64,000 nt of DNA from NCBI RefSeq assembly GCF_026342835.1, contig NZ_JAPEMI010000001.1:4780501-4844500 (forward strand), given 5' to 3'. Positions within the stretch are counted from its first letter, which is position 1, and each line of letters starts with the position of its first letter. This document shows, in pieces, positions 16,743 to 25,722 of this stretch. The notes beneath the pieces are model-generated. The model ran no database searches. It was not told the origin of the DNA and saw nothing but the letters and a program-made list of their open reading frames with translations. Position numbers and translations under genes: made by a program. Origin of the DNA: Streptomyces sp. NBC_00154. Its GTDB lineage: Bacteria; Actinomycetota; Actinomycetes; Streptomycetales; Streptomycetaceae.

Positions 16743-17965
16743 TGACGCAGCCCCGCCAGTTCGTCATCGAGGCCGACGGAGGGTCCCGGGGCAACCCGGG
16801 GCCCGCCGGTTACGGCGCGGTCGTGATCGACCCGGTGACGGGGGAGACGCTCGCCGAAGCCGCCGAGTACATCGGTGTCGCGACGAACAACGTGGCCGAG
16901 TACAAGGGCCTCATCGCGGGCCTGAAGGCCGCGAAGGCACTGGTGCCGGACGCGTCGGCGGAGGGTGCGCTGCAGGTGCGGGTCCGGATGGACTCCAAGC
17001 TGGTCGTGGAACAGATGTCGGGCCGCTGGAAGATCAAGCATCCCGACATGAAGCCGCTCGCGGCAGCGGCGGCGCGGATCCTTCCGGCGTCCGCGGTCAC
17101 GTACGAGTGGATCCCGCGCGAGAAGAACAAGCATGCGGACCGGCTCGCCAACGAGGCGATGGACGCCGGTAAGAGGGGCAAGCAGTGGGAGCCGTCGGCA
17201 TCGACGGCAGCCCTCGACCTGCCCCCGGTCTCCGGTCCGCCCGGGGACGCGGCGGCGGGCGCCGCGAAGGCACGGGCGGCGATGTCCACCAGCCGTGAAA
17301 CCGCGGCCACCCCGCAGGTCGGCTGGGGCGCCGCCGACCTCGGGGCGCCGGCCACATTCGTCCTGCTCCGGCACGGCGAGACGGCCCTCACGCCCGAGAA
17401 GCGGTTCTCGGGCAGCGGCGGCAGCGACCCCGAACTCTCGGCGGCCGGCCGCCACCAGGCCGAACGGGTGGCGGAGTCCCTTGCCGCCCGTGGCACGATC
17501 CAGGAGATCATCAGCTCCCCGCTGCGTCGCTGCCGCGAAACAGCGGCGACGGTGGGTGCCCGCCTGGGCCTGCCCGTCCAGATCGAGGACGGCCTGCGCG
17601 AGACGGACTTCGGGGCCTGGGAGGGCCTGACGTTCGCCGAGGTCCGTGAACGGTACGGCCCCGATCTGGACGCCTGGCTCGCCTCCACGCGAACGCCCCC
17701 CACCGGCGGCGGTGAGAGCTTCGCCGAGGTGGCCCGGCGGGTCTCGGCCACCCGGGACCGCCTGACCACCCGCCACGCGGGCCGCACGGTGCTCCTGGTC
17801 ACTCACGTGACCCCGATCAAGACCCTGGCCCGACTGGCCCTGGGTGCACCACCGGAGTCCCTGTTCCGCATGGAACTCTCGGCGGCGTCACTGTCGGCAG
17901 TGGCGTACTACGCGGACGGCAACGCGTCACTGAGACTGCTGAACGACACGTCGCACCTGCGGTAG
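16742..17965 (+). CDS. Bifunctional RNase H / histidine phosphatase
   Basis: A 407-residue fusion. The N-terminal RNase HI-like domain (about 1-140) has the active-site acids in FVIEADGGSRGNPG, NNVAEYKGL and RMDSKLVVEQ, and closes with REKNKHADRLANEAM. The C-terminal half (from about 205) is a phosphoglycerate-mutase-like phosphatase with the phospho-His motif FVLLRHGETALT and second His in LVTHVTPI, like CobC. The same fusion in mycobacteria (Rv2228c) degrades RNA in RNA:DNA hybrids and dephosphorylates alpha-ribazole phosphate. Start codon overlaps the upstream stop. Confidence 0.94.
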   Translation: MTQPRQFVIEADGGSRGNPGPAGYGAVVIDPVTGETLAEAAEYIGVATNNVAEYKGLIAGLKAAKALVPDASAEGALQVRVRMDSKLVVEQMSGRWKIKHPDMKPLAAAAARILPASAVTYEWIPREKNKHADRLANEAMDAGKRGKQWEPSASTAALDLPPVSGPPGDAAAGAAKARAAMSTSRETAATPQVGWGAADLGAPATFVLLRHGETALTPEKRFSGSGGSDPELSAAGRHQAERVAESLAARGTIQEIISSPLRRCRETAATVGARLGLPVQIEDGLRETDFGAWEGLTFAEVRERYGPDLDAWLASTRTPPTGGGESFAEVARRVSATRDRLTTRHAGRTVLLVTHVTPIKTLARLALGAPPESLFRMELSAASLSAVAYYADGNASLRLLNDTSHLR

Positions 17966-18047
17966 GGAGCGAAGGCTCCTGTGGGGGCGTGGGGCGCTGC
18001 GGGGGCAGTGGAGCGACTCCCCGGCGACGCGAAGCTGCCGCTTCCCC

Positions 18048-18073
18048 GGGGTGCGGGGGTGCCCCCGCATCCC
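18048..18073. terminator. Hairpin between convergent genes
   Basis: A 12-base GC stem (GGGGTGCGGGGG with CCCCCGCATCCC, one G-U pair) with a minimal loop lies between the convergent RNase H and aldolase genes. No T-tract, as is common in this genus. Confidence 0.55.
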
Positions 18074-18107
18074 GGTCAGCACCCGGCGGGGACCGGGGAG
18101 GGGGAAA

Positions 18108-18731
18108 TCAGCCGCGCAGCGCCGCAGCCTCGCCCGCCAACCTCTCCACTCGCGCCCAGTCCTTCGCCGCCACCGCATCTCCCGGCACCATCCAACTGCC
18201 GCCCACGCAGCCGACGTTCGGCAGCGCCAGGTACGACGGCGCCGACGCGAGCGAGATGCCGCCCGTCGGGCAGAACCGGGCCTGGGGGAGTGGTGCGGAC
18301 AGCGCCTTGAGGTACGCCGTGCCGCCCGCCGCCTCCGCCGGGAAGAACTTCATCTCGCTGACCCCGCGCTCCAGCAGCGCCACGACCTCGGACGTCGTCG
18401 AGACCCCCGGCAGGAACGGCACCTCCGACGCCTTCATCGCGTCCAGCAACGGATCCGTCCAGCCCGGGCTGACCAGGAACCGCGCCCCGGCCGCCACCGT
18501 GTCGGAGACGTTCCGCGCGGAGATCACCGTGCCCGCCCCCACCACCGCACCCGGCACCTCCGCCGCTATCGCCTCGATCGCATCCAGTGCCGCGGCCGTC
18601 CGCAGCGTCACCTCGATGGCCGGGAGCCCGCCCGCGACGAGGGCCCGGGCGAGCGGTACCGCGTCAGCGGCGTCCTCCAGGACGACAACGGGGACGACGG
18701 GGGCAAGGTCCAGCACAGAGGAGGAGGTCAT
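18108..18731 (-). CDS. eda: KDPG / 4-hydroxy-2-oxoglutarate aldolase
   Basis: About 207 residues forming a class I aldolase TIM barrel: VVPVVVLEDA, the catalytic Glu in AIEVTLRTAAAL, VGAGTVIS and the Schiff-base Lys in EMKFFPAEAAGG, followed by CPTGGIS. It cleaves 2-keto-3-deoxy-6-phosphogluconate to pyruvate and glyceraldehyde 3-phosphate. The ATG at 18731 (MTSSSVLDLAPVVPV) fits family length; a longer form from 18788 lacks support. No other Entner-Doudoroff gene is nearby, so it may serve sugar-acid degradation. Confidence 0.93.
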   Translation of the reverse strand: MTSSSVLDLAPVVPVVVLEDAADAVPLARALVAGGLPAIEVTLRTAAALDAIEAIAAEVPGAVVGAGTVISARNVSDTVAAGARFLVSPGWTDPLLDAMKASEVPFLPGVSTTSEVVALLERGVSEMKFFPAEAAGGTAYLKALSAPLPQARFCPTGGISLASAPSYLALPNVGCVGGSWMVPGDAVAAKDWARVERLAGEAAALRG

Positions 18732-18797
18732 GGCCTCATCTTGCCGCGCGCACCGCACCGTACGCAACGAGCGTTGCGCATGTTGCAATGCCTTGTG

Positions 18798-19598
18798 TCA
18801 GTGGATCTCCGTCACGACCACATCGAGCGCCCACGGCCGTCCCGCCCGCCCCGGAGCCTCCGCCTCCACCTCGTACCCCAGCCCCCGCAACGCGTCCACC
18901 AGCTCCGCGGGCCCGTTCGGCCGGGCCCCCGACTGCAGCAGGTCGCGGACCATCCGCCCCTTCGTCGCCTTGTTGAAGTGGCTGACCACCGACCGCTTCT
19001 CCACCCCGTCCACCATCTGGGAGTGCAGCACCCGCACACTCGCCGTGCGCTCCGCCACCGCACCCTTCGGCCTCCACGCCGCCGCGTACGCGGACGACCG
19101 CAGATCCAGCACCAGCCCGTCCCCGGCCGCCTCCGGCATGACCTCGGCCATCGGCGCACGCCAGTACGCGCCCAGCGCACCGAGACCCGGCAGCTTCACC
19201 CCCATCGAGCAGCGGTACGACGGAATCCGGTCTCCCACCCGCACCGCGCCCCACAACCCGGAGAAGACCAGCAGGGATTTCCCGGCCCGCCGCCGGGCCG
19301 CCGTGTCCAGGGACGCCAGGTCCAGCGCGTCGTACAGCACCCCGGTGTAGATCTCCCCGGCGGGACGCGTCCCCGCCGTCCGCAGCTCGACGTTCTTCGC
19401 GATCTCGCCGCGCAGCCCCTCGCTCAGACCGAGCGCCTCCCGGGCCTTCTCCTCGTCCGCCACGCACAGCTCGACCAGCTCGTCGAGGACCGCGGCCCGG
19501 GCCTCGGCAAGCCCCGGCAGCGACAGCGACTCCGGCTTCAGGGGTGCTCCGCGCCCCGAGGCGGCCTTTCCTTCGGAGGGCGGCAACAGCACGAGCAC
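18798..19598 (-). CDS. yaaA: YaaA (DUF328) peroxide-stress protein
   Basis: About 266 residues of the YaaA family: N-terminal VLLPPSEGK, then IYTGVLYDALD, LVFSGLWGAVRVGDRIPSYR, and VVSHFNKATKGRMVRDL with the conserved FNK(A)xKG motif. In E. coli the protein lowers free iron and protects DNA from hydrogen peroxide. GTG at 19598 chosen because GGAGA lies about seven bases upstream; GTG at 19592 is the alternative. Head-to-head with the RNB nuclease gene. Confidence 0.9.
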   Translation of the reverse strand: MLVLLPPSEGKAASGRGAPLKPESLSLPGLAEARAAVLDELVELCVADEEKAREALGLSEGLRGEIAKNVELRTAGTRPAGEIYTGVLYDALDLASLDTAARRRAGKSLLVFSGLWGAVRVGDRIPSYRCSMGVKLPGLGALGAYWRAPMAEVMPEAAGDGLVLDLRSSAYAAAWRPKGAVAERTASVRVLHSQMVDGVEKRSVVSHFNKATKGRMVRDLLQSGARPNGPAELVDALRGLGYEVEAEAPGRAGRPWALDVVVTEIH

Positions 19599-19782
19599 GG
19601 CGGTTCTCCTTCGTACGAACAGGGAAGCGGCCCCCACAACTGCCCAAGGCCCCGCCTGCCAGCGTACGGGGACGCCCGGACCGCCCAGCCCGGCACCCGT
19701 TCCGCAAGGTCACCCGTCTCCGGTCCGCGGGGCCGCCCGCACCCGGGATGCCGGTCGCCCCGCCCCGCCATACGCTCGGTCC

Positions 19783-21225
19783 ATGCCCCGCCGCCATCTC
19801 CACATGACCGGCGCAGCCGACACCCCGCTGCGGGCGGCCCTGTGCGATCTGCGCACCTCGCTCGGACTGCCCGCCGACTTCCCGCCCGAGGTCCTCGCGG
19901 AGGCGGCACAGGTGGCGAAGTCCCTCGTCCTGACCGGACACCAGGACGCCACGGACCTTCCTTTTTTCACCATCGACCCGCCCACGTCCACCGACCTCGA
20001 CCAGGCGATGCACCTCGAACGCCGCCCGCACGGCTTCCGCGTGCACTACGCCATCGCCGACGTCGCCGCTTTCGTCCGCCCCGGCGGCGCACTCGACACC
20101 GAGGCCCACCGCCGGGTGACGACCCTCTACTTCCCCGACGGCAAGGTGCCGCTGCACCCCACCGTGCTCTCCGAAGGCGCAGCCAGCCTCCTCCCCGGGC
20201 AGACCCGACCCGCTCTGCTCTGGCGGATCGACCTCGACACGGATGGCCGCGCGGTCGCCGGCGACGTACGCCGGGCCCTGGTCCGCAGCCGGGCCAAGCT
20301 GGACTACGCGGGCGTTCAGCGGCAGATCGACGCGGGTACCGCCGAGGAACCCATCGCCCTGCTGAGGGACATCGGCCGGCTCCGTGAGGAGCAGGAGGTC
20401 GCCCGCGGCGGGATCTCGCTCGACGTGCCCGAGCAGGAGATCGTCCAGCGTGACGGCGCATACGGCCTGGAGTACCGCGCCCCGCTGCCCGCCGACGGCT
20501 GGAACGCCCAGATCTCCCTCCTCACCGGCATGGCCGCGGCCCATCTGATGACCGAGGCGGGCACCGGCATCCTGCGTACGCTCCCGGTCGCCCCCGACGG
20601 CGCCGTCGCCCGTCTGCGCCGCTCGGCCGAGGCCCTGCACATCGACTGGCCGCACCACGTCCCGTACGCCCAGGTCGTCCGGTCGCTCGACCCGAAGAGG
20701 ACGAGCGACGCCGCGTTCCTCCAGGAGTGCACCACCCTGCTGCGCGGCGCCGGCTACACGGTCTTCGACCACGGTGAACTTCCCACCCCCGCCGTCCACG
20801 CCGCCGTCGCCGACCTCTACACGCACTGCACCGCGCCGCTGCGCCGCCTCGTCGACCGGTACGCGGCCGAACTGTGTCTCGCGGCGGTCGCGGACCGGGA
20901 ACCGCCCGAGTGGGTGATGGCCGCACTCCCCGGTCTCCCGAAGGAAATGGCCGAAGGGACCCGACGCGCCAACACGGTGGAGCGCGAGTGCGTCGACCTG
21001 GTCGAGGCGGCACTCCTCAGCGACCGGGTGGGCCAGGTCTTCGACGCGTACGTGGTCGACGTACAGGACCAGGAACCCACCATCGGCACGGTCCACATCG
21101 AGCACCCGGCCGTCGTCGCCCGCATCGACGGCGGCACGACCAAGCTTCCGCTGGGCGAACGGCTCCGGGTCCGCCTCACCCAGGCGGACCCGGGTGCGGC
21201 GAAGGTACTGTTCGCCCCCGCGTGA
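19783..21225 (+). CDS. RNB-domain (RNase II/R-like) exoribonuclease
   Basis: 480 residues dominated by an RNB catalytic domain: FTIDPPTSTDLDQAMHLER supplies the metal-binding aspartates, then HYAIADVAAFVRPGG, TLYFPDGKVPLHP and the late motif LYTHCTAPLRRLVDRY. There are no clear N-terminal cold-shock domains and no separate S1 domain, only a short C-terminal beta segment, so it is shorter than E. coli RNase II or R but normal for actinobacteria. Processive 3'-5' RNA degradation is expected. Start at ATG 19783; ATG 19804 is possible. Confidence 0.93.
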   Translation: MPRRHLHMTGAADTPLRAALCDLRTSLGLPADFPPEVLAEAAQVAKSLVLTGHQDATDLPFFTIDPPTSTDLDQAMHLERRPHGFRVHYAIADVAAFVRPGGALDTEAHRRVTTLYFPDGKVPLHPTVLSEGAASLLPGQTRPALLWRIDLDTDGRAVAGDVRRALVRSRAKLDYAGVQRQIDAGTAEEPIALLRDIGRLREEQEVARGGISLDVPEQEIVQRDGAYGLEYRAPLPADGWNAQISLLTGMAAAHLMTEAGTGILRTLPVAPDGAVARLRRSAEALHIDWPHHVPYAQVVRSLDPKRTSDAAFLQECTTLLRGAGYTVFDHGELPTPAVHAAVADLYTHCTAPLRRLVDRYAAELCLAAVADREPPEWVMAALPGLPKEMAEGTRRANTVERECVDLVEAALLSDRVGQVFDAYVVDVQDQEPTIGTVHIEHPAVVARIDGGTTKLPLGERLRVRLTQADPGAAKVLFAPA

Positions 21226-21510
21226 GCGCGACGACGACGGCGGTGCGCGGGTCGCCGACCGCGGCGCACAGTCGCCGCAGGACGACGGCCTCCAGAGCGG
21301 ACGCGGCCGGAACCAGGGTTTCGGCCGTTCCCCGGAACGGCGCCCGGCAGCGTGGAAAACGCTGACGCGGCGGCAAGGCGAACACGCCCGGACCGGTTGC
21401 CGCGCCGGACCTCCCCATCTCGTAGGATCACGCCTTCGGCTACGGGTCCGACGGGCCCACGGACTTCCGGTGCGCCCCGGCGGACTCCGTACGAAGGAAG
21501 GCTTTCCAGC

Positions 21511-22077
21511 GTGACTGAACATGTCACCGCCCCCACGACGGACCGCGTCGCGGGCCGTGTGACGGACCGGGCCCGGCAGATCATCGCCGCCGCCCGCACC
21601 CTCCTGGAGACGGAGGGCCCGGAAGCCCTCACCATGCGCCGGCTCGCCGACAGCATCGGGATCACGGCACCGTCCCTCTACAAGCATTTTCCGGACAAGT
21701 CCTCCGTGCTGACGGCCCTGGCCGGCGAGGTGCTGCGGGAGACGGCCGAGACGCTGGAAGCGGCGGAGTCCGTGGCCCCCGGGTCGTTCCCGGCCCTCGC
21801 CACCGCGTACCGCGCCTACGCCCTGGCCCACCCCCATCTGTACCGCCTCACCACCGAGCACCCCGTGGACCGGACATCCCTCCCGCCGGGCCTGGAGCAA
21901 CGCGCCGCGGCCCCGCTCTTCCGGGCCGTCGCCGGGGACCAGGAGCGGGCCCGGGCCGCCTGGGCCTTTGCGCACGGGATGGTGGTCCTGGAACTCAACG
22001 GCCGCTTCCCCTCGGGCGCCGACCTGTCGGCAGCCTGGTCGGCCGGCATCGCCGCCTTCGGCACAGCCCGTCTCTGA
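21511..22077 (+). CDS. TetR/AcrR-family transcriptional regulator
   Basis: About 188 residues with an N-terminal TetR helix-turn-helix (RQIIAAARTLLETEGPEALT, then LADSIGITAPSLYKHFPDKS) and an all-helical C-terminal ligand domain (WAFAHGMVVLELNGRFP, typical of the WHG/TetR_C_13 group). GTG at 21511 with GAAGGAAGG upstream. It stands alone between the RNB nuclease and rnpB, so its target is not obvious; the CTGAC-type sites at 2-11 kb are a conceivable but untested target. Confidence 0.92.
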   Translation: MTEHVTAPTTDRVAGRVTDRARQIIAAARTLLETEGPEALTMRRLADSIGITAPSLYKHFPDKSSVLTALAGEVLRETAETLEAAESVAPGSFPALATAYRAYALAHPHLYRLTTEHPVDRTSLPPGLEQRAAAPLFRAVAGDQERARAAWAFAHGMVVLELNGRFPSGADLSAAWSAGIAAFGTARL

Positions 22078-22136
22078 TCTGCCCGCCGGTCGGGCCTCGT
22101 CCGACCGGCCCCGCCCCGCCGGGTAGCATGGTCGAT

Positions 22137-22550
22137 ACGGCAGACGAGCCGGCCGGACGGCCGCGTGAGGATTTTCGGATCCTCCCGAGGAACGTCCGGG
22201 CTCCACAGGGCAGGGTGGTGGCTAACGGCCACCCGGGGTGACCCGCGGGACAGTGCCACAGAAAGCAGACCGCCGGGGACTTCGGTACTCGGTAAGGGTG
22301 AAACGGTGGTGTAAGAGACCACCAGCGCCTGAGGTGACTCAGGCGGCTAGGTAAACCCCACCCGGAGCAAGGTCAAGAGGGGCCGTCGCAAGATGGTCCT
22401 GCGCGAACGTTCGAGGGCTGCCCGCCCGAGTTCGCGGGTAGACCGCATGAGGCCGACAGCAATGCCGGTCCTAGATGGATGGCCGTCTCCCCGGCCGCCG
22501 CGAGGCGACCGGGTGACAGAACCCGGCGTACAGGCCGACTCGTCTGCCGT
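22137..22550 (+). ncRNA. rnpB: RNase P RNA (class A)
   Basis: A complete bacterial type A RNase P RNA, the catalytic component that matures tRNA 5' ends. A perfect 12-base P1 helix joins 22137-22148 (ACGGCAGACGAG) to 22539-22550. Conserved core elements are visible: GAGGAACGTCCGGGCTCC near 22186, ACAGNGCCACAGAAAGCAGACCG-like P4/P3 region near 22250-22272, GGTAAGGGTGAAACGGTG near 22291, and the 3' P4 strand AGATGGATGGCCG near 22470. A -10 TAGCAT (22124-22129) sits just upstream. Open frames across it on both strands are spurious. Confidence 0.97.
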
Positions 22551-23145
22551 CTCTGACTGCCGCAAGTCAGGACGTGTTTCTTCCGGGCATTGAGGGGGCG
22601 TCAGGCCAGGCCGAGCCGCGCGGCCTTCGGGCCGGCCTCCAAGCGGCCCTCTGTGATGAGTCGTTCCATGAGCGGGGACATCCGGCGTCGGACGTCGCGC
22701 AGCGACACTCCCGTCGGCGCTGTCGAGACCCAGGACGGTGTCAGCCCCACGGCCAGGTACGGACGGCGCGCGTCCTGCCCCCGCGCTGCTTGCCTTCGAC
22801 CGTCGCCGGCCACTGACGATCCCTCACGCACAGGTGAAGGGCGCCGATCGTTGCCGACCCTGTCCTGACGGAGGGTCAGGCCAGTTCTTTCGAGGGTCGT
22901 TGCTTCCTCGTCGAGCGGGCGCGAGCAGTCCCTGGCAAGGGTCTCCGGATGGGATGACCGGTGCCGAGCCCGAGCAACTGATGTGTCGTTGTCGTGCCCC
23001 TGGCGCCGGGCGCCATTCCGCACGCGCGGCGATCGCGCCGCCGGCGGCCGGATTCGCGACCGGCAGGTCCTCCTGACGGCGGACCAGGTCCTTCTCTCTC
23101 GTCGGCGCATCATCACCTCGATGCGCCTTCCTCACACCTTCGGCG
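22551..23145. other. Non-coding or decayed stretch after rnpB
   Basis: No convincing intact gene. Near 22601-22680 the minus strand reads MSPLMERLITEGRLEAG, which vaguely resembles the C-terminus of a Phd/YefM-type antitoxin, but no upstream half or toxin gene is present. A CTGACG-GAG-GGTCAG near-palindrome lies at 22865-22879. Together with the FG-GAP fragment that follows, this looks like a decayed segment. Confidence 0.5.
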
Positions 23146-23453
23146 TCGACTTCACGGGTGACGGTGGGGATCACCTCGGCGGTGTCGAGGCGTCGATCGG
23201 GACGCTTTACCTGTACAAGGGTCATGGCGGCGGCGCCATCGACGGCGGTTCCCCCCGTGGGGAGATCGGTTCCGGTGGCTGGAACGGGATCTCGGACTGC
23301 GCCGGCGGTGTGACTTCACCGGTGACGGTACGGGTGACTGGCAGCTGTCGAGTCCCAGCCGGGCGCCACCGGAAAACCCCTACCTCTACAAGGTCGACGG
23401 CACAGGCGGCTTCAACGTCCGCATCGAAATCGGCACCGGCGGCTGGTGGCGCC
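23146..23453 (+). pseudogene. Decayed copy of an FG-GAP/VCBS repeat C-terminus
   Basis: The plus strand encodes VDFTGDGGDHLGGVEAS, LYLYKGHGGGAIDGGS and SGGWNGISD, then shifts frame (GTGACTTCACCGGTGACGGT remains readable in another phase) and ends with GTGGSGG(W)-like sequence at 23430-23453. It aligns closely with the last two repeats of the intact gene at 23559-25592 (about 25130-25590). There is no proper N-terminus, so this is a frameshifted fragment from a tandem duplication of that gene or of a neighbour. Confidence 0.8.
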
Positions 23454-23558
23454 CCACCAGGCGGGTCCGGGTTCACTGCGGCCCTGCCCTGCCTCTGTGC
23501 GCTGCCGCGCCCCGACCGCGCCGGCCGTGCCACATCGGCCCAACTCCGGGAAGAGAGA

Positions 23559-25592
23559 ATGAAGATCCGACATCTGCGCCGTTCAGCCTCTGCCTTCATT
23601 GCCGCCATCGGACTGACCGCCACGTTCCAGCCCTCCGCCCCCGCGTCGGCGGCGGAATCGCTCGCCCACGTCGAGTACGGGGGACTCTCCATCGACGTTC
23701 CGGCCGGGTGGAGGCTGGTGGATCTGGAGAAGGACCCGAAGACCTGCGTACGACTCGATCAGCACACCGTGTACCTGGGGCATCCGGGAGCCCAGCAGTC
23801 CTGCCCCACCCACCTGATCGCGGCAAAGACCGAAGCGATTGTGCTGGAGCCGTTCACCGGAGCTACGCCCCGAGAGGATGTGCCCACCGTGAACGTCCCG
23901 GCGGGCTCCCCCGCTCCCAGGGCCCTCCCGGCCGGCGACTCCCGTGAAGTGCGGCTGGCCTTCGAAGGCGCCGGCGTCTATGCAACCGTCAGTTACGGCT
24001 CGTCGTCGGCCGCGATCGAGAAGATCCTGGGCTCCGCCACCACCGGCAGCACGGCCGAGCCGCAGACCGTTCCGACGCCCCGGGCGCCGGCTCTCCCGGC
24101 CGCCGCCTCCGCGATCCCGAGTACCGGCTACACCGGCAAAGCCTTCGACGCCTGCTCGGCACCCTCCTCCGGCGCCATGGCGAACTGGGCGTCCTCGCCC
24201 TACAGAGGGGTGGGCATCTACATGGGCGGGCCGAGCCGGGCCTGCTCCCAGCCGAACCTCACCGCTTCATGGGTGGCCGAGCAGAGCAACCGTGGCTGGC
24301 ATCTGCTCCCCATCTACGCGGGCCTCCAAGCGGGGAGCATCTCCTCCTCGAGCGCGACCAGCCAGGGCCGGTCGGCCGCCGATGCGGCTGTCGATCTGGC
24401 ACAAGCGCTCGGATTCGTCCCCGGCACGGTGCTCTACATCGACATGGAGGCGTACTCCTCGGGCTACCGCACCAACGTCCTCAACTACCTCTCCGGCTGG
24501 TCCGCCCGTCTGCACGAACTGCGCTACCGGTCAGGCGTGTACAGCTCCTCCTCCAGTGGCATCAAGGACCTCGCCTCCGTCTACTCGTCCTCGACGCTGG
24601 TACGTCCGGACGTGGTCTGGGTCGGCAACTGGAACGGTGTGGCCAACACCGCCGACGTGAACATCCCCGCCGGGTACTGGTCCGACCATCAGCGTGTTCA
24701 CCAGTACTCGGGCAATGTCACCGAGTCGTACAGCGGGACGACGATCAACATCGACCGGAACTACGTCGACGTCGGCGCGGCTGCGACCACGGGCGACCCG
24801 GGTATGACAAATCTGACGGCCGGTGACTTCAACGGGGACGGCAAGAAGGACCTGGTGGCCGTTCAGGTGACGACGGGCAACCTGTGGCTATACCCCGGTA
24901 CGGGCACGGGAACCCTGACTGCGCCGCTGCTGCTCGGCAAGGGTGGCTGGAACGGCATGGCGAAGCTGGCCGTCGGTGACTTCAACTCGGACGGCAGGGA
25001 CGATCTCGTCGGCACCGCGGTCGCGAGCGGAAAGCTTTACCTCTACCCCGGTACGGGCAGCGGGCTGGCCAGTCGTAAGGAGATCGGTTCCGGCGGCTGG
25101 AACGGGATCAGCAACATCTTCGTCGGTGACTTCACCGGTGACGGCAGGGATGACCTCGGCGGTGTCGAGAAGTCGACCGGGAAGCTCTACCTCTACCGGG
25201 GGCACGGCAACGGCACCATCGACGCCGGTCCCTCCCGGACGGAGATCGGCTCCTACGGCTGGAACGGCATGGACAAGATCGTCAGTCCCGGTGACATGAA
25301 CAGGGACGGCAGGGACGACATCGTCGCCACCGAGAAGTCCACCGGGAAGCTCTACCTCTACAAGGGCCACGGCAACGGCACCATCGACGCCGGTCCCTCC
25401 CGCACGGAGATCGGCTCCCGTGGCTGGAACGGCATCTCGGACTACGCCGGCGCCGACTTCACCGGTGACGGTACGGGTGACCTGATGGCCGTCAAGTCCG
25501 AACCGGGTGCCACCGGAAAGCTCTACTTCTACAAGGGCACCGGCAAGGGCGGCCTCAACGCCCGCGTCGAGATCAGCTCCGGCGGCTGGTGA
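23559..25592 (+). CDS. Secreted DUF1906 glycosidase-like protein with FG-GAP repeats
   Basis: 677 residues. A Sec signal peptide (RHLRRSASAFIAAIGLTAT, cleavage near residue 33) precedes an N-terminal region of unknown fold (35-180), a DUF1906 TIM-barrel domain (about 185-410; GKAFDACSAPS, VGIYMGGPSRACS, LYIDMEAYSSGY, VWVGNWNG) and five FG-GAP/VCBS repeats (from about 416) with Ca-binding signatures such as GDFNGDGKKDL and GDFTGDGRDDL. DUF1906 proteins resemble GH25-like hydrolases and may act on the cell wall; the repeats probably form a calcium-stabilised propeller for binding. The ATG at 23559 has GAAGAGAGA just before it; longer in-frame extension runs into the decayed copy and is rejected. 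Confidence 0.9.
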   Translation: MKIRHLRRSASAFIAAIGLTATFQPSAPASAAESLAHVEYGGLSIDVPAGWRLVDLEKDPKTCVRLDQHTVYLGHPGAQQSCPTHLIAAKTEAIVLEPFTGATPREDVPTVNVPAGSPAPRALPAGDSREVRLAFEGAGVYATVSYGSSSAAIEKILGSATTGSTAEPQTVPTPRAPALPAAASAIPSTGYTGKAFDACSAPSSGAMANWASSPYRGVGIYMGGPSRACSQPNLTASWVAEQSNRGWHLLPIYAGLQAGSISSSSATSQGRSAADAAVDLAQALGFVPGTVLYIDMEAYSSGYRTNVLNYLSGWSARLHELRYRSGVYSSSSSGIKDLASVYSSSTLVRPDVVWVGNWNGVANTADVNIPAGYWSDHQRVHQYSGNVTESYSGTTINIDRNYVDVGAAATTGDPGMTNLTAGDFNGDGKKDLVAVQVTTGNLWLYPGTGTGTLTAPLLLGKGGWNGMAKLAVGDFNSDGRDDLVGTAVASGKLYLYPGTGSGLASRKEIGSGGWNGISNIFVGDFTGDGRDDLGGVEKSTGKLYLYRGHGNGTIDAGPSRTEIGSYGWNGMDKIVSPGDMNRDGRDDIVATEKSTGKLYLYKGHGNGTIDAGPSRTEIGSRGWNGISDYAGADFTGDGTGDLMAVKSEPGATGKLYFYKGTGKGGLNARVEISSGGW

Positions 25593-25637
25593 GGAACTAG
25601 CTTCTCGACGACAGCAACCAGGGGGGGCGAGCCCCCG

Positions 25638-25673
25638 GGCAGCGCCGGACCCGGCTTTCGGTCCGGCGCTGCC
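25638..25673. terminator. 14-bp perfect hairpin between convergent genes
   Basis: GGCAGCGCCGGACC (25638-25651) pairs perfectly with 25660-25673 around an eight-base loop. It separates the DUF1906 gene from the minus-strand MauE gene and probably terminates both. Confidence 0.85.
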
Positions 25674-25722
25674 GCTGCGCTGTGTTCCGGAGGTCTGCGC
25701 GGGCGGCGATTCATCCGTGGCG

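Noticed and set aside
21176..21418. Minus-strand frame after the RNB nuclease (contains ALEAVVLRRLCAAVGDP)
   Set aside because: Locally protein-like, but it overlaps the nuclease 3' end, has no ribosome site and no recognisable family; kept only as a possible relic.
22138..22565. Protein reading frames across rnpB on both strands
   Set aside because: The region folds as class A RNase P RNA with a perfect P1 helix and conserved core; the frames have no protein-like features.
22865..22879. Fourth CTGAC-type palindrome (CTGACG-GAG-GGTCAG)
   Set aside because: Arms are less symmetric and no gene of the supposed regulon follows; it lies in decayed sequence and may be chance.
22983..23558. Upstream extension of the DUF1906 gene by 192 codons
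   Set aside because: The extension runs through the frameshifted FG-GAP fragment, and a complete signal peptide with a nearby purine-rich ribosome site begins at 23559.
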